Shown here: positions 10,865-22,430 of the stretch, one piece after another | How the letters are laid out: each line of letters opens with the position of its first letter | Position numbering within the stretch: the stretch's first letter is position 1 | From: Mytilus edulis | Lineage: Eukaryota; Mollusca; Bivalvia; Mytilida; Mytilidae | DNA length: 64,000 nucleotides | Assembly: GCF_963676685.1 (NCBI RefSeq) | Contig: NC_092356.1 | Coordinates: 23,113,750 to 23,177,749, forward strand | Direction: 5' to 3' | Program-made: the position numbers and the translations under genes | The notes under the pieces: generated by a model | Database searches by the model: none | What the model saw: the letters and a program-made list of their open reading frames with translations, nothing else | What the model was told of the DNA's origin: nothing

Positions 10865-13648
10865 ATGAACCTGTTTACAGTGCTTGCCGTTTTGGTAGCA
10901 GTTATCTGTTGCAATAGTCCCTGTTTTGGTAGAGACATTATCAAAGGCAGGAACGAACATCTTATCTTTAGCCAAGTTGGTATGTTGACTATTTATTACA
11001 GATTTGTATTTTTTTTAAAAAGATATGTCAATGAAGATATGTTGAAATAGAATAGAATAGAATAGAATATTTTTATTCACCAAATTAGGGCCACAGGCAG
11101 GCATTTAGTATACAAACAGGAATGCACACAGATACCCTACATCTTGTGAAAATATTTTTGAATAATTGAATAAAATGACGGTAGCGGACAATGATTAACA
11201 CCCCCTAATATCTTAATAGGGTAGCGTTCAATATAGTAGCAGCTATATAGGGGTACGTAGACTTTTGACTAGCAAACGTGTAGCTAGCCTAGCTGCTATA
11301 AAGATATATTTAGTAGCTAGGCTAGCTACACGTTCAATAGTTAAAAATCTTCTTAGCAATATGTAGCTGCTACGATATTGAACACAACCCTGGGTTGAGT
11401 TCAATATCGTAGCAGTTACGTAGTTCTACGTAGATTTGACTATTGAACGTGTAGCTATAGACTAGCTGCTACGATATTGAACTCAACCCTGTACATAAGT
11501 GGTATGGCGTAAAAACGAGGAATCAAATGATGAATAATAAACTACATCATTTCTTTTCCCTTTTGTTTTCAACATAATTAAAGGGGCACTAGCTTCGAGC
11601 TGTATAAAAAATCTAATATCTTTATTTATTGCTTTATCAATAATGAAATGCACAAAGTGAAAGAATAATTAGCTTTTGGCAGCCAGTATTGTTCAAATTT
11701 ATCAAAATAAGCTAAAAAAAAAAACCAGTGGTTATGAATTATTCACTTGCAAGTGAATAATTCGACCTCATTGAGTCCGTATTCATGTGAACTTCAATTT
11801 TAACCCCTTAGCTTCAGATGGATAACATGTGAATTGTATGTGTAAAGATATTTTAAGGAAAAGAATGTCAACATTGAAAGTGAAATAAAGATAAATTATT
11901 TGATTGACTGATTCGATCCACACAAATTTATTCTTATACAGGTAAAAAACGATGATTAACATCTATTTTCATCTTTAATATGAAATTTAATAGACCTAGA
12001 ATCATAAAAAAACACGAGTGTGCTTAATCTATTTATATCTATATTTATGTTTACATCGCTTATATATATATGGTCATCGCATGACTTTAGAGGTCAACTC
12101 GATAATTATTTAGATGGCGTCTGGACTAAAATACACACGAAACGAAGCTATGTATTTTTATGCTCGTGCCCTGTTTATAGTTTATTTTAGACTTTAAATA
12201 GTTTAAATAAATGTTTTATGTTGTTAAAAATAAAATATGAGAATTGATTAAAATCGGTGAACATGAATTTGACAGCTAGTGCCCCTTTAATATTACAATT
12301 AACAAGTTCCGGGTCGAATCCGATACCGATACATCAATCGGCAATCCTCGGGTGACTCTACTACTCTCTCGATACTTAAGTTTTTGTAACCTGTTACCTA
12401 ATCTGTATGTTCCGCCTCTGTCAGGCGCTCCTCTTAACGGTGTATTTGGGTTTTGGTATATACACGGGTCATAATCACAAGTGAACTTCGCAATTATACA
12501 GGGATGAACACTATCGAATTCAGTAATTGACAAAAATATATATATTCAATTAGTTTCCGGTTATAGTAAGAAAACCAGGACGGATTCAAACAGAAAGATT
12601 TTGAAAGCAGAGAAAACTGTGCACCTCATAATTAGTATGAATTTATCAAATGGCAATACGAATACTAAAATACAGACTGAAAATAAGATGAAGGTACTTT
12701 AATTCAGTCACGGGTTCTAGTATGGTATCTCCTTTTGATTCTAACGATACATTTTGTATGTGAACGAATATATTTGACCATAGGTCTACACTTAAAATAT
12801 ACACAAAGACATCCCTAAACATGCTAAACGTGGTAAAAAAAATAGGCGAACCTGGACAAAATTATGAGCACACTTATTAAAGGATTTCATACGACATCGG
12901 GCAATGACCGAAAACGTAATACCTTTTACTTGAACATAGTATATTTGTTTTTGGTCATTATTGTGTAAGATCTTACTAGTATTTACAATTACTTCTACAC
13001 GTAGTGAAAATTGAAATCTGCATGCAAATTCGAAGCAATCAATATTGGATTGATTGGAAATCTATCTTTCTTATAATTTATAAACAGAAAAATAAAAGAG
13101 TGAATTTACCCGTGGAAAATGTGTAGACTAAAGATATTTGCATTTTTATTAGTAACGACCGAACTTTTACGATGAAAGATTTAATTAATATTACATATTT
13201 ATTTTTTGCAGCAGGTTCTAATCTTCGATATAGAAGAAGTGTCGTTGCATTTACTGCATGGCTGTCAAAAACAACAACACTAGGGACGAATCATGTTGTG
13301 GTATATAACAAACTGTTGCTTAACAAAGGAAACGCTTACAATGTTCACACTGGTCATTTTACTGCACCTGTAAGAGGACTTTACCTTTTATCAGCTAGTA
13401 TAATGGCCTCACCAAGACAGCACGTGGCATTGTCAATGGTCCGCAATGGTATCAACTTTGATGCTTTATATGGCGATTCTCGGGATGTCAACAAATATTC
13501 CTCACAATCTAGAAGTTATACAGTTATGTTACAAAGAGGTGACAAGGTGTGGATGCGAACATTTCGAGGATTCGAGGGTCAGGTTTTAGCTGGACACTCG
13601 CATGCTCTTTATAATTCATTTTCTGGTGTGCTTTTGAATCAGTTTTAA
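10865..13648 (+). CDS. Secreted C1q-domain protein, gene 2 (two exons)
   Basis: Exon 1 (10,865-10,979, 115 nt) encodes a signal peptide starting MNLFTVLAVLVAVICC and a short mature stretch (RDIIKGRNEHLIFSQV), ending at a GTATGT donor. Exon 2 (13,215-13,648) follows a GCAGCAG acceptor; both borders are phase 1, and the joined codon is Gly. The predicted protein is about 182 residues with one C1q domain (roughly residues 48-182; strands GHFTAPVRGLYLLSAS and YNSFSGVLL) and no collagen repeats, the usual layout of short secreted bivalve C1q proteins that act in microbial recognition. The C1q part has no cysteine. I chose the ATG at 10,865 over in-frame ATGs from 10,808 because only it puts the hydrophobic run at the N-terminus. 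The intron is 2.2 kb and contains the duplication junction, so the gene is probably an exon-level chimera. AATAAA at 13,703. Confidence 0.87.
11170..11496. repeat. Palindromic 'TAGCAGCTAC' block at duplication junction
   Basis: This block is dense in mutually inverted motifs: ATATTGAAC/GTTCAATA, GTAGCTAGCCTAG/CTAGGCTAGCTAC, TAGCAGCTA/TAGCTGCTA. The matching block at about 24,045-24,346 is rearranged and longer at its right end. Homology between the two duplicates stops at its right edge. It could be a foldback element. Confidence 0.65.
11497..12242. other. Unique stretch inside gene 2 intron, between duplicates
   Basis: AT-rich, with no coding exon seen. It has no counterpart after 24,346. 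If the junction lies at 11,496, this stretch should match the DNA just left of the window. Confidence 0.6.
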
Positions 13649-13702
13649 CGGTTTTACTCGCTTTCTGTGAAATGTAATTAACTCTTGGAAATACAAAATA
13701 CT

Positions 13703-13708
13703 AATAAA
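13703..13708 (+). terminator. Polyadenylation signal, C1q gene 2
   Basis: AATAAA 55 bases after the stop codon at the same relative position as in gene 1. Confidence 0.6.
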
Positions 13709-14207
13709 TTACAACTATTTCTTATACTTTTTACTGGAATAACTACTACTATTGCTTATAATAATAAAAAAAGATAATGATAAACTAGGTGTTTTTATTT
13801 TAACGAAAGTACTTATTGTTTTTTTATATTTACTAGAACACACCCGCGAAATCGCGGGCATATGCAGCTTGTAAACTGTTGTAGGAAGAATTTTTGTAAA
13901 AGATATTGAGACTGGAGAATTTAATACAAGGTATCAAAAGCCCTCTCCATTTTTTCAAAAGTCCGTTATGTGTTTCCCTTCTGTTAAATTCAATTATTTT
14001 CGTGTTTCTGGGCTTATACCACAATTATTCTTCCCCTTTGCTACAATGCATTTTTTAGATGATAGTGCAGATGTGGCGTCCGTATACTATGGACACATTC
14101 TTGTTTCCACATGTTTTACTTATTTCAATATATATGCAACTGGTATGACCCCTTAGATAGTAAATATATTTCAGGAAAAAGTAGACAGAATACAGAGAGT
14201 CTCTATA

Positions 14208-14626
14208 GGTGGCACGGTAGTATTTCCTGGCCCATAAGGGATAATGATAGCCTTTCTAGAATTTTCACCCCTTTGTAACACTGCAAAAAATTCTACTGTG
14301 AATCATTTAACTATTCAGAAATGAATTTAAATATGAATCATGACCGTTTACTTTTTTTTGCTATTTTCAAAAAATAAGACCACTAGTACTTTTAGGTTTT
14401 TTATGGTGCAGTGAATACAAAATTTAAAAAATTCTCAAAAATTCATTTTCATCTGTATGTTAAATTATTTCATATTTTTCTACACCTGATTCATCCCTCA
14501 GTTTGGGAAAGTATGTTCAGTTGATACTGTATTTTTTGTCCAATCACACTGTTTAGATACATTTACCTAAGTAGGGTACACAAAAGAGCAACCTAAATTC
14601 TGGAATGCAAATACTACCGTGCCACC
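14208..14626. mobile_element. GGTGGCAC-ended MITE in copy 2
   Basis: Duplicate of 3,090-3,526 with the same TATA (left) and TTAA (right) flanks and a small internal deletion. The second element and most of the DNA between are gone in this copy. Confidence 0.8.
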
Positions 14627-15717
14627 TTAACTTAGACATAACAAACTTGAAACCAGTCATGACACCTATGATGCATAGACTTCTCACTTTGGAACATCTT
14701 GCGATCTAGAAACCATGATATGGAGAACGCTCTGATTGGCTTATTTATTTTTATTTTTTGTAATCTATCATACGATTGGTTGTTCTTGTGCATGTTTAAA
14801 ACCGGAAGGCTTATATATGACTAAAAGTCAGTCTGATGACGGAAACAATATCCGGACATCTATTTAGTCATTTTTCTCCCAAAATAACTCAATCTGAATA
14901 ATTATAAGAATGGATGACAAATGCGACTATGCATGTTACCTAAAAAACAAATAGGCATGATGATTAATTTATTGTGGAAGGAAGAGAAGCGACACACAAA
15001 ATGAGGTCTTCTCGTTTAATAGTATAGATTTTAAAGCATACAAGTAGAAGGTTTAAAACAGGTAAAATTTTGCAACTTAAATTAGACATTGGACACTTCA
15101 TTTCTAAATGAACGAACAACCAGATAATTAGACAATTTTTCTAATATTGTCTAATACTACCGAAGTGCAACATACGTTGACAGTACTATTTAACTTTTAT
15201 CCCGACCCTTCTATTAATGTCGCTTCGTCTTTTGTAGTACGGAGGCTTCACTCAAGCACGCGATTATGTTTTTACATATTGCCTTGTAAATTGATAATGG
15301 AAGTTTATACATGTTTCTTGAGTTTGTGTCTCGTTTCAATTTAATTTCACGTTTGAACCTTACGGTAATATTTCCCCTGAATTTTGTAAGATGAAATGAC
15401 TACTTCTAATTGTTTAAATATTTTGTAAAACTTTTTTTAAAACAAGTTGATATATATGAAATGAATGTGTCACAAATGATCAAAAACATATCTACAGATA
15501 GTCCTTTTACCGATATGTACACTAACAAAGATTCCCCATTTATTGACTTCGATACGTGATCAAAGCAGGATCTGTCATTTGCCTGTAGTGTTGCTATCGG
15601 TTCAAACTTTTAATAAAGCTTTTATTTCCCCATGGCATGAAACTGTGTATCCACTTGAACATCCTGAAATACCATGTCTATTTCTCTTTCTGTTTTTTTT
15701 TTTTATCTGCTCAATGC

Positions 15718-15811
15718 CAAACTCCGAAACAGTGGTGACGTTGCTTCGCTAAACTATCATTAAAGTCAACGTAGCGTAGTAAAGAGGACGTAACCGCTGT
15801 TTCGGAGTTCG
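15718..15811. mobile_element. 94-bp palindromic element with 9-bp target duplication
   Basis: Absent at the equivalent site of copy 1 (about 6,300). It is flanked by the direct repeat GCTCAATGC at 15,709-15,717 and 15,812-15,820, present once in copy 1. The ends are inverted repeats (CAAACTCCGAAACAG against CTGTTTCGGAGTTCG) of about 26 imperfect bases. An 8-9 bp duplication points to a hAT- or Mutator-type transposase acting in trans. Confidence 0.8.
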
Positions 15812-15925
15812 GCTCAATGCTATTTGAGATCATTTTGTTCTTGATGTTGCCATTGAATAGGTCAGTAGTGGGTCGTATATATATAAACAGATAAGACAAT
15901 TTTAGGTCGCCGTTTTAGAATTTAA

Positions 15926-16188
15926 GGTGGTACCTAACACCTGAACTAAAATTAATTTGGCTCGTTTAATTTTCTTAAAATTTTGACAAAGTATTTACTT
16001 TAACCCTTTGACAAAAATATAAAAAAATAAAAAAAATTGAACCAACCATTTAATCAGAAAAAATGCACTGGTTATATAGCAGTTTGACAAACATTTATTT
16101 TAAGCTTAATATTCCCTTAAGAACACAACGTCATTAAAACGTTCTGCTGATTTTATAGAGTTATCTCCCTGTAGTGTTAGGTACCACC
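15926..16188. mobile_element. TTAA-flanked MITE (piggyBac-like), filled site
   Basis: The 263-bp insertion has ends GGTGGTACCTAACAC and GTGTTAGGTACCACC and TTAA on both sides; copy 1 has the empty site with one TTAA (about 6,402). Exact TTAA duplication is the hallmark of piggyBac-type transposition. A diverged relative lies at 37,575-37,845. Confidence 0.85.
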
Positions 16189-16554
16189 TTAAAGGGCTAT
16201 TGGAAATATAATTGTTCGTACCTCAAAATGATAATAACGTCATGTCTTAGGTTGAATTTGTATTGTTGTGGACATATTTAGCTAGTAACAACTTCTTGGT
16301 GTGCTTGTATTTGGAAACGGCGAATTTATCTTTGAAAATTATCCAGCATGACAAAACCAATAATAAACGCCCACTTCTATCAATCATTTGTGAATACTTT
16401 TATTTTCAAAGGCACACTTGTTCGTTGATTTAGGGAAATGTGTGTTTTCGTGGAAACTTGATTTTGTGCTTTTGAATAAATTGAAATGTAAAATAGACGG
16501 TTTAACCTAGGTTGTATTTTCCGTAAAATATTCAGTATGCCTTCAGTATGTATA

Positions 16555-18086
16555 TGTTACAGGCATTTTCTAAATTTAGGCATTTTCTAAAATGACTGAA
16601 CATTTTAGGCAATTTCTAAAATGACTGCAAGATTCAGTCATTTTACATAATGCCTAATTTTTCTAGGCATTTTACAAAATGCCTAGAAAAATTGAAAGGC
16701 ATTTTACAAAATGCCTGAAATTTGTTTAATAAAATAAAATGTTAAAAAAAACGATTGAAAAATTTGGTCAACAAAGTAGTTTTTTGGTTGATAATTACTG
16801 AATGTTAAGAGTTTACATAAAAATTTTTTTTTACTGAATTATTCCAAATTTACACAAGCACAGAGCTGGACAATTATTTGTTATTTCAAAAATGTTTGGA
16901 TGACAGAACTGAACTGTTAAACAATATTTGTCCTGATTTTTTGCAAATACATTGTTTGCCGTAAAATCTGGGTTTTTTTTGAGAATTTTAAGATTTTTAC
17001 CACAGTTAACTACTGTTTTGTTAATTTATCAGATTGCAAAAACCCACGAATTTCCTTGTGGCAGTAAGTCTGACAAATAATATGTTCTTTTTATTGAAAC
17101 TCAGATACTTATATTTGAATCACAACAAAAAAAAAGGACCTTAAATGGCAAAACCCATGCTAAAGAGGTGAAAAAAGTTTGGTTGTGGATGTATAAATTC
17201 TCATTCTTTCGAAATGGGAACATTAAATATATTGCCGCATGTCAGTAAATTGCAGCACGCTCTGCACATTGAGAACCCTATGACCGTTTTTCAATTTGAT
17301 TTTTTGTCCCTATTCTAAACACCGTTATTTCAAAAGCAAGTGGCAGTTAGATTTCATGTTCTTTACCCGTGTCAATCCACTGCAGAAATAACAAAGATTA
17401 ATTATAACCAAACGGTTCTCGTCTTTAAAAATGCATGAAATATTTGCCACTGAAACAAACAAACACCAATCAGTCAAATATAAACAAACGTTTTCTCTGC
17501 TTCATATGTTTCAATTCACTATTTTAAATCTAGATGTTCTAAAAGTTCATTGTAAATGTTATTCTATTGAAAGAACAATTTGTCCTTTTGTCGTTTTGAC
17601 AACATAATGATAAATTTACTACTAGTAAATAGTTATCAAAAGTACCAGAATTATAATTTAGTACGCCAGACGCGCGTTTCGTCTACAGAAGACTCATCAG
17701 TGACGCTCAGTAACTTAATACAGAGTGAGGACATACTTAACTTAGTTTCACTAAAAGGACATATCATATGACATACAAACCTTCCAATCTGTTTTTTGCA
17801 AAATGAATTAATTCTCGAATCATTAGTTATCATGGTTATTTTATTTCCGAGATGTTGTGTTTTTGTTCTTTTTTTTATTGCATCTCAATGATATCTTTTT
17901 TCTACAAATTGCCTAAAACTGGACAGGCAATTTGTTGAATTTTGTTTAAAAATTTCAGTCATTTTACAAAATGACTAGGTAATTTTAGTCATTTTGTATA
18001 ATGCCTGTCAAGATTAGGCATTTTGTAAACTGCCTGAAAATTCAGTCATTTTACAAAATGCCTAAATTTAGAAAATGCCTGTAACA
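16555..18086. mobile_element. 1.53-kb foldback with arrays of short palindromes at both ends
   Basis: Inserted in copy 2 only; copy 1 has the empty site near 6,750. Its termini are TGTTACAGGCATTTTCTAAA and the complement, flanked by TATA. Both ends carry a series of about 20-bp near-palindromes of the type AGGCATTTTACAAAATGCCT or AGTCATTTTACAAAATGACT (about 16,560-16,725 and 17,920-18,080). The interior is AT-rich non-coding DNA that includes a fragment of another dispersed repeat (GCCAGACGCGCGTTTCGTCT near 17,665). Confidence 0.8.
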
Positions 18087-19528
18087 TATACATGTACAGG
18101 GATTCCTGTATAGGAGTACTCTTTCATCTTTAAATAGACGGAAATACATGACCATGAGTGAATGCGCATACTTCATATCGGTTATTTCAAAACTTAATTA
18201 TCCCAGACATGGCGATATTATCAACCTTGTAAAACATCGAACGGGTACCAGACTAGGTTCACCTTTAAAACAAAATCATGGAAAAAATTAGTACAACATG
18301 TAAAATAATGAAATAATTGAGTTGTTGTATAATAAAATGGAAAATAAAACTTGATGTAAATCCATCTTATAACATTTGCTTCTAATTTATAGCACGTATG
18401 GATATGGTGTGTCGTGCAGGATCAAATTTCATCCTTTCATTAACCAAAATATATCTCCTAGTTTCATTGTTTGTATTTTGATGTCCTTATAATCATAACG
18501 TTTAACTTAGTTTTATTAATATGGTTGAACATGGACTTCTCTGGTTCCGATAGTGAACATTTCTAAAGTGGGTTTTCCATTCGGGTGTGCGGGATGTATG
18601 AAATTGCGGTTACGCACGGTCTGCATGGGGACGTTCAATCAGATGCCTCGTGTATTGTGAGTGATATATCGCATGTATGATGTGTGCTAAGCTCTTTGCA
18701 TGTTTAAGGATCCTTAAAACTCTCTTAGCTGACAACAAACTTTCCATCACCAGAGCAAATTCCTTCCCTTCAGTCTGGTCGCAAAAAAAAAAACCCGTGA
18801 GGAATCTACCTACTGTATATATTGTTATCTCGTCCCGAATATGCATAAACTATTTGAAATTGGACTTTAAACAATCAAAAATCAATCAATCATGATTTCC
18901 TTGATATAGTGTTAACTAATGCTTCAAGAGGACACTACTGAACAATATCGTGTCAATGAACCTATGCGACTAATTACCGCAGTTGTCTTTGATAGAGCAG
19001 GATTTGTTTACTCTTTCGGAGCATTTGTGGTCGCCTCCAGATTTGTTAGTTATGCTATTAATTTAGTTTGCAGAATTTCATTGGTGTCATTTTTCTCCAT
19101 TTAAATCCAGCCGAGATTCTTGTTATGAAAATTTATATGAACGATATCTTATTAATTCGAAAATTTATTGGGGTTACAAAATTGACGTGTACCAACCAAC
19201 ATATTTTTACAGGAATAAAACGACCCTCGCTAGTGATGGAACAGATACTGCTGGCACTCTCTGATCACATGAGTTCACCCACGTTTTGGTACCTTTAGTG
19301 TTGTGTAATCTTTGTTTTACTCAAGAAATACACGCCAGGTTGTTTAACATTTATTGTTTTATTATGATGTACGTTTCAACCTGAAATAAAGAACAAACCA
19401 CATTTACTACATTGTAAGATATAAAAATAACAGAATGATAGGTCTATAGTATGTCATGTATTGTCCGATGTATATTGTCACTTTTATTCAAACAAACTTA
19501 CGCATTGACGAGCTCCAATATGTAAATG

Positions 19529-19701
19529 CAGTGGCGGATCCAGGGGGGGGGGGGGGGGTTCCGGGGGTGCGCACCCCCCTTTATTTTTGCCGATCAATGC
19601 ATTTGTATCGGGACATATGTTTTGCACCCCCCCCCCCCCTTTGCTCTGGGTGCCCTGGGTTAGCACAGCCCCCTTTCGAAAATTCCTGCATCCGCCCCTG
19701 A
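19529..19701. repeat. G-run dispersed repeat (GTGGCGGATCC...TCCGCCCCTG)
   Basis: Begins GCAGTGGCGGATCCAGG followed by a long G run, contains a long C run, and ends GCATCCGCCCCTG, so its ends are roughly inverted. Open frames through it are proline/glycine artefacts of the homopolymers. It lies in the about 930-bp part of copy 2 that copy 1 lacks. Confidence 0.6.
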
Positions 19702-20294
19702 AATAGCTTGAGCAAATTAATGTCAACATTTCTCTGTTCCAAGGGAAATTTAGTATCGGGGAAAGGAACGTAAATTACTATATCGCCTTGCGATATAATC
19801 TTCAACAGTCTATGTAGTGTTTTGGGGACTGTAACAGTTGTTTGTCTGTTTGTTCATAGATAACAAAAACGATGATTTATTCGTCAATTACAAATTGCTG
19901 TCTACGTTCATTATTGATTGGAACATCGATCGCAACTAAAATAAGTATTGACATATTTCAGTAACAATACGACTGCTACCCTTTACGACCAAAATATATC
20001 TCCTAGTTTATTTGTTTGTATTCTGATGTCCTTTTACTCTTAGAGATTAACTTGACCAAATATTTTGGTCGTGAAGGGTAGCAGTTTTTCGACAGAAATT
20101 TACCATTGCATGAATGTGAAAAGGCTATAAGGTTGTTTAAGACCCAGTGATTCAATTAGTGTTGCTTATCAATTGAGTGTATTTAGACACCAACGTCATA
20201 ATAATTTCACTGTTGATATTACAACCATGTTTAACATCTTCCAACAAGAGAAGGCCAAGTAAAGTGTATATTTATGTGCTGTTAATCCATTTAA

Positions 20295-20588
20295 GGGAGC
20301 TACCATTTGATTTTTATGGGGGGGGGGTGGGGGGGGGGGGCTAGGATGAAATTTGAAAAAATAGGCAGAACAGGAGTTTTGAGTAAATAAAAGGCAGGAT
20401 GAGACACTTTGCAAAAAAAAAGCAGGCTGGCTATTTGGGTAAAAAAAGTCAGGATAAACTAATAAAAAAAGGCAGGACCGAATAGAGTGAAAATAAAAAG
20501 GCAGGACAGGAATTACAACTAAAAAAACATGCAGGACAAAATTTTTCATCCTAGCCCCCCCCCCCATAAAAATCAAATGGTAGCTCCC
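20295..20588. mobile_element. GGGAGCTACC-ended MITE, full copy
   Basis: Terminal inverted repeats of at least 20 bp, a TAA flank on each side, and G and C runs next to the termini. Its 126-codon reverse-strand frame is not supported as a gene. Confidence 0.72.
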
Positions 20589-20812
20589 TAAGAATGTTGT
20601 GTTTTGTGTACTGTTGATTTATTGTCTTATTGTCATGGCTTTATCAGTTGATTTTCGAATTGTGAGCTTGAATGTCCCTTTGGTATCATTCGCCTCTCTT
20701 TTAACATCATTAAAAAAGATACTAAAAGAAAGACTAAAAATTCAGTACTGAAAAAGAGTTGAAAAAACCCGTATTGAATATGAAAATAAGTTACTCTACA
20801 AGTATAAGTATT

Positions 20813-21274
20813 AACTTTAGCAGTTGTGAATTTACCAAAAGTACAACATAACAAAACTTTAGCAGTATTGAATTTACCAAAAGTACAACATAACAAAACT
20901 TTAGCAGTATTGAATTTATCAAAAGAACAACATAACAAAACTTTAGCAGTATTGAATTTACCAAAAGTACAACATAACAAAACTTTAGCAGTTGTGAATT
21001 TACCAAAAGTACAACATAACAAAACTTTAGCAGTTGTGAATTTACCAAAAGTACAACACAACAAAACTTTAGCAGTTGTGAATTTACCAAAAGTACAACA
21101 TAACAAAACTTTAGCAGTATTGAATTTACCAAAAATACAACATAACAAAACTTTAACAGTATTGAATTTACCAAAAATACAACATAACAAAACTTTAGCA
21201 GTTGTGAATTTACCAAAAGTTCAACATAACAAAACTTTAGCAGTTGTGAATTTACCAAAAATACAACATAACAA
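20813..21274 (+). repeat. Minisatellite: 11 tandem 42-bp units
   Basis: Units start at 20,813 and every 42 bases to 21,233, each beginning AACTTTAGCAGT or a one-base variant. Since 42 is divisible by three and the unit lacks stops in several frames, it creates long repetitive open frames on both strands that are not genes. The equivalent site in copy 1 has one unit (8,394-8,435). Confidence 0.95.
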
Positions 21275-21983
21275 TTGTATCATGTTGCCCTTTAGTAAAG
21301 ACTCCAAGAGGATTGAATCGTACATTAAAAAGTGTAAGTAAATTTTTGGACGTGTACATTTTACATTTTATTGTGGATTTTCCCTTGTATCTTTTTAAAC
21401 AAACATTGTTCATGATAAAAATAAAATTCACCATGGTGTTTTATCTTTTTTTTCCTGTATAAAATACGTACATACATACAGTTGAAAGCAATTATTTCCA
21501 AGTTTTAGACATGTTACGGAAAGGTATATTCTCAACGCTGAGGTTGACAATTTAGACTTTACTAGTACACACCAGCGCAATCGCGGGCTTTATGTGCGTA
21601 GTTGAAAATATGTAAACTGTTGTAGGATGAATTTTCGTAAAATATTCTATGACTGGCTAATTTCAGAAAAGGTATCAAAAGTCTTAGCCTGCGGGTGCCA
21701 TGTTGACAGTACAAATTTGTTTTAGCCCTTCTCCTTTTTCCAAAGTCCGTGATTGTTTTTTTTCTGTTTTGCTATATACTATGAACATACATATATACAA
21801 AAAAGGTTATTTGCTATTTACTATCATTCCTAGTCTACTATACACGGCAGTCACTGATATATCATATATAAGGGGACTCTGTATATAATATATCAGCAAA
21901 CACGCCAGCAACCGCCCTGGATAGTAAACTTGGAACTGATAGTAAATAGCAAAAACATTTTATTAATACTATATGTATGATCA

Positions 21984-22430
21984 TAGAATGAAATTCAAAA
22001 CAGTGTGGCTGTGGCCATTGATTGACACATTAAATTCATCCATTGACTGGGACAATTTACATGAACGTTTGTCTGTAACGACCACTGTTCACGACGTACC
22101 TACGATAGACATTTAAACTGTGGGGTCTTTAAAGGTTTCTTAACGCCTTTAATTATAAAATAATTCAAAAAAATAATCAAGAATAACCTTTATGTTTTGA
22201 TTTATATAATTGATATAAATTAAAACATCGTGTTATTTCTGATTAGTTTTTCGAATTACTTTATGAAGGTGTTGAGAACCTTTGGTGACCCCATATTTTA
22301 AGTGTCTTTAAAAAGTACATAGTGAGCAGTGGTCGTTACATACAAACGTTCACCTAAATTGTCCCAGTCAATGGATGAATTCAATGTGTCAATCAGAGGC
22401 CACAGCCACACTGTTTTGAATTTCATTCTA
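21984..22430. mobile_element. Foldback element with about 180-bp arms, copy 2
   Basis: Duplicate of 9,146-9,594, with the same arms and loop and a few substitutions. Confidence 0.8.

Larger units (their letters stand above)
1..11496 (+). repeat. Segmental tandem duplication, copy 1 (starts before window)
   Basis: This segment is repeated in direct orientation at 12,243-24,346 with only scattered base differences and discrete indels. It contains the C1q exon of gene 1, a long intergenic part and the first exon of gene 2. The homology runs into the left window edge, so the true start is outside. Relative to copy 2 it carries an extra pearl-like insertion (about 336-1,424) and about 1.7 kb between 3,590 and 5,280 that copy 2 lacks. 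The right limit is where both copies read CCTGTACATA and then diverge (about 11,496 and 24,346). Confidence 0.93.

Noticed and set aside
19456..19805. Overlapping frames rich in Pro/Gly on both strands
   Set aside because: Produced by G and C homopolymers in a dispersed repeat.
20196..20576. 126-codon reverse-strand frame
   Set aside because: Lies inside a MITE with homopolymer runs; broken in the sister copy at 8,018-8,189.
20813..21274. Possible CRISPR array
   Set aside because: Units are head-to-tail with no unique spacers, in an animal genome.
20633..21341. Long open frames on both strands (155-185 codons) across the 42-bp repeat
   Set aside because: They exist only because the unit length is a multiple of three and lacks stops; the frame is absent in the single-unit sister copy.
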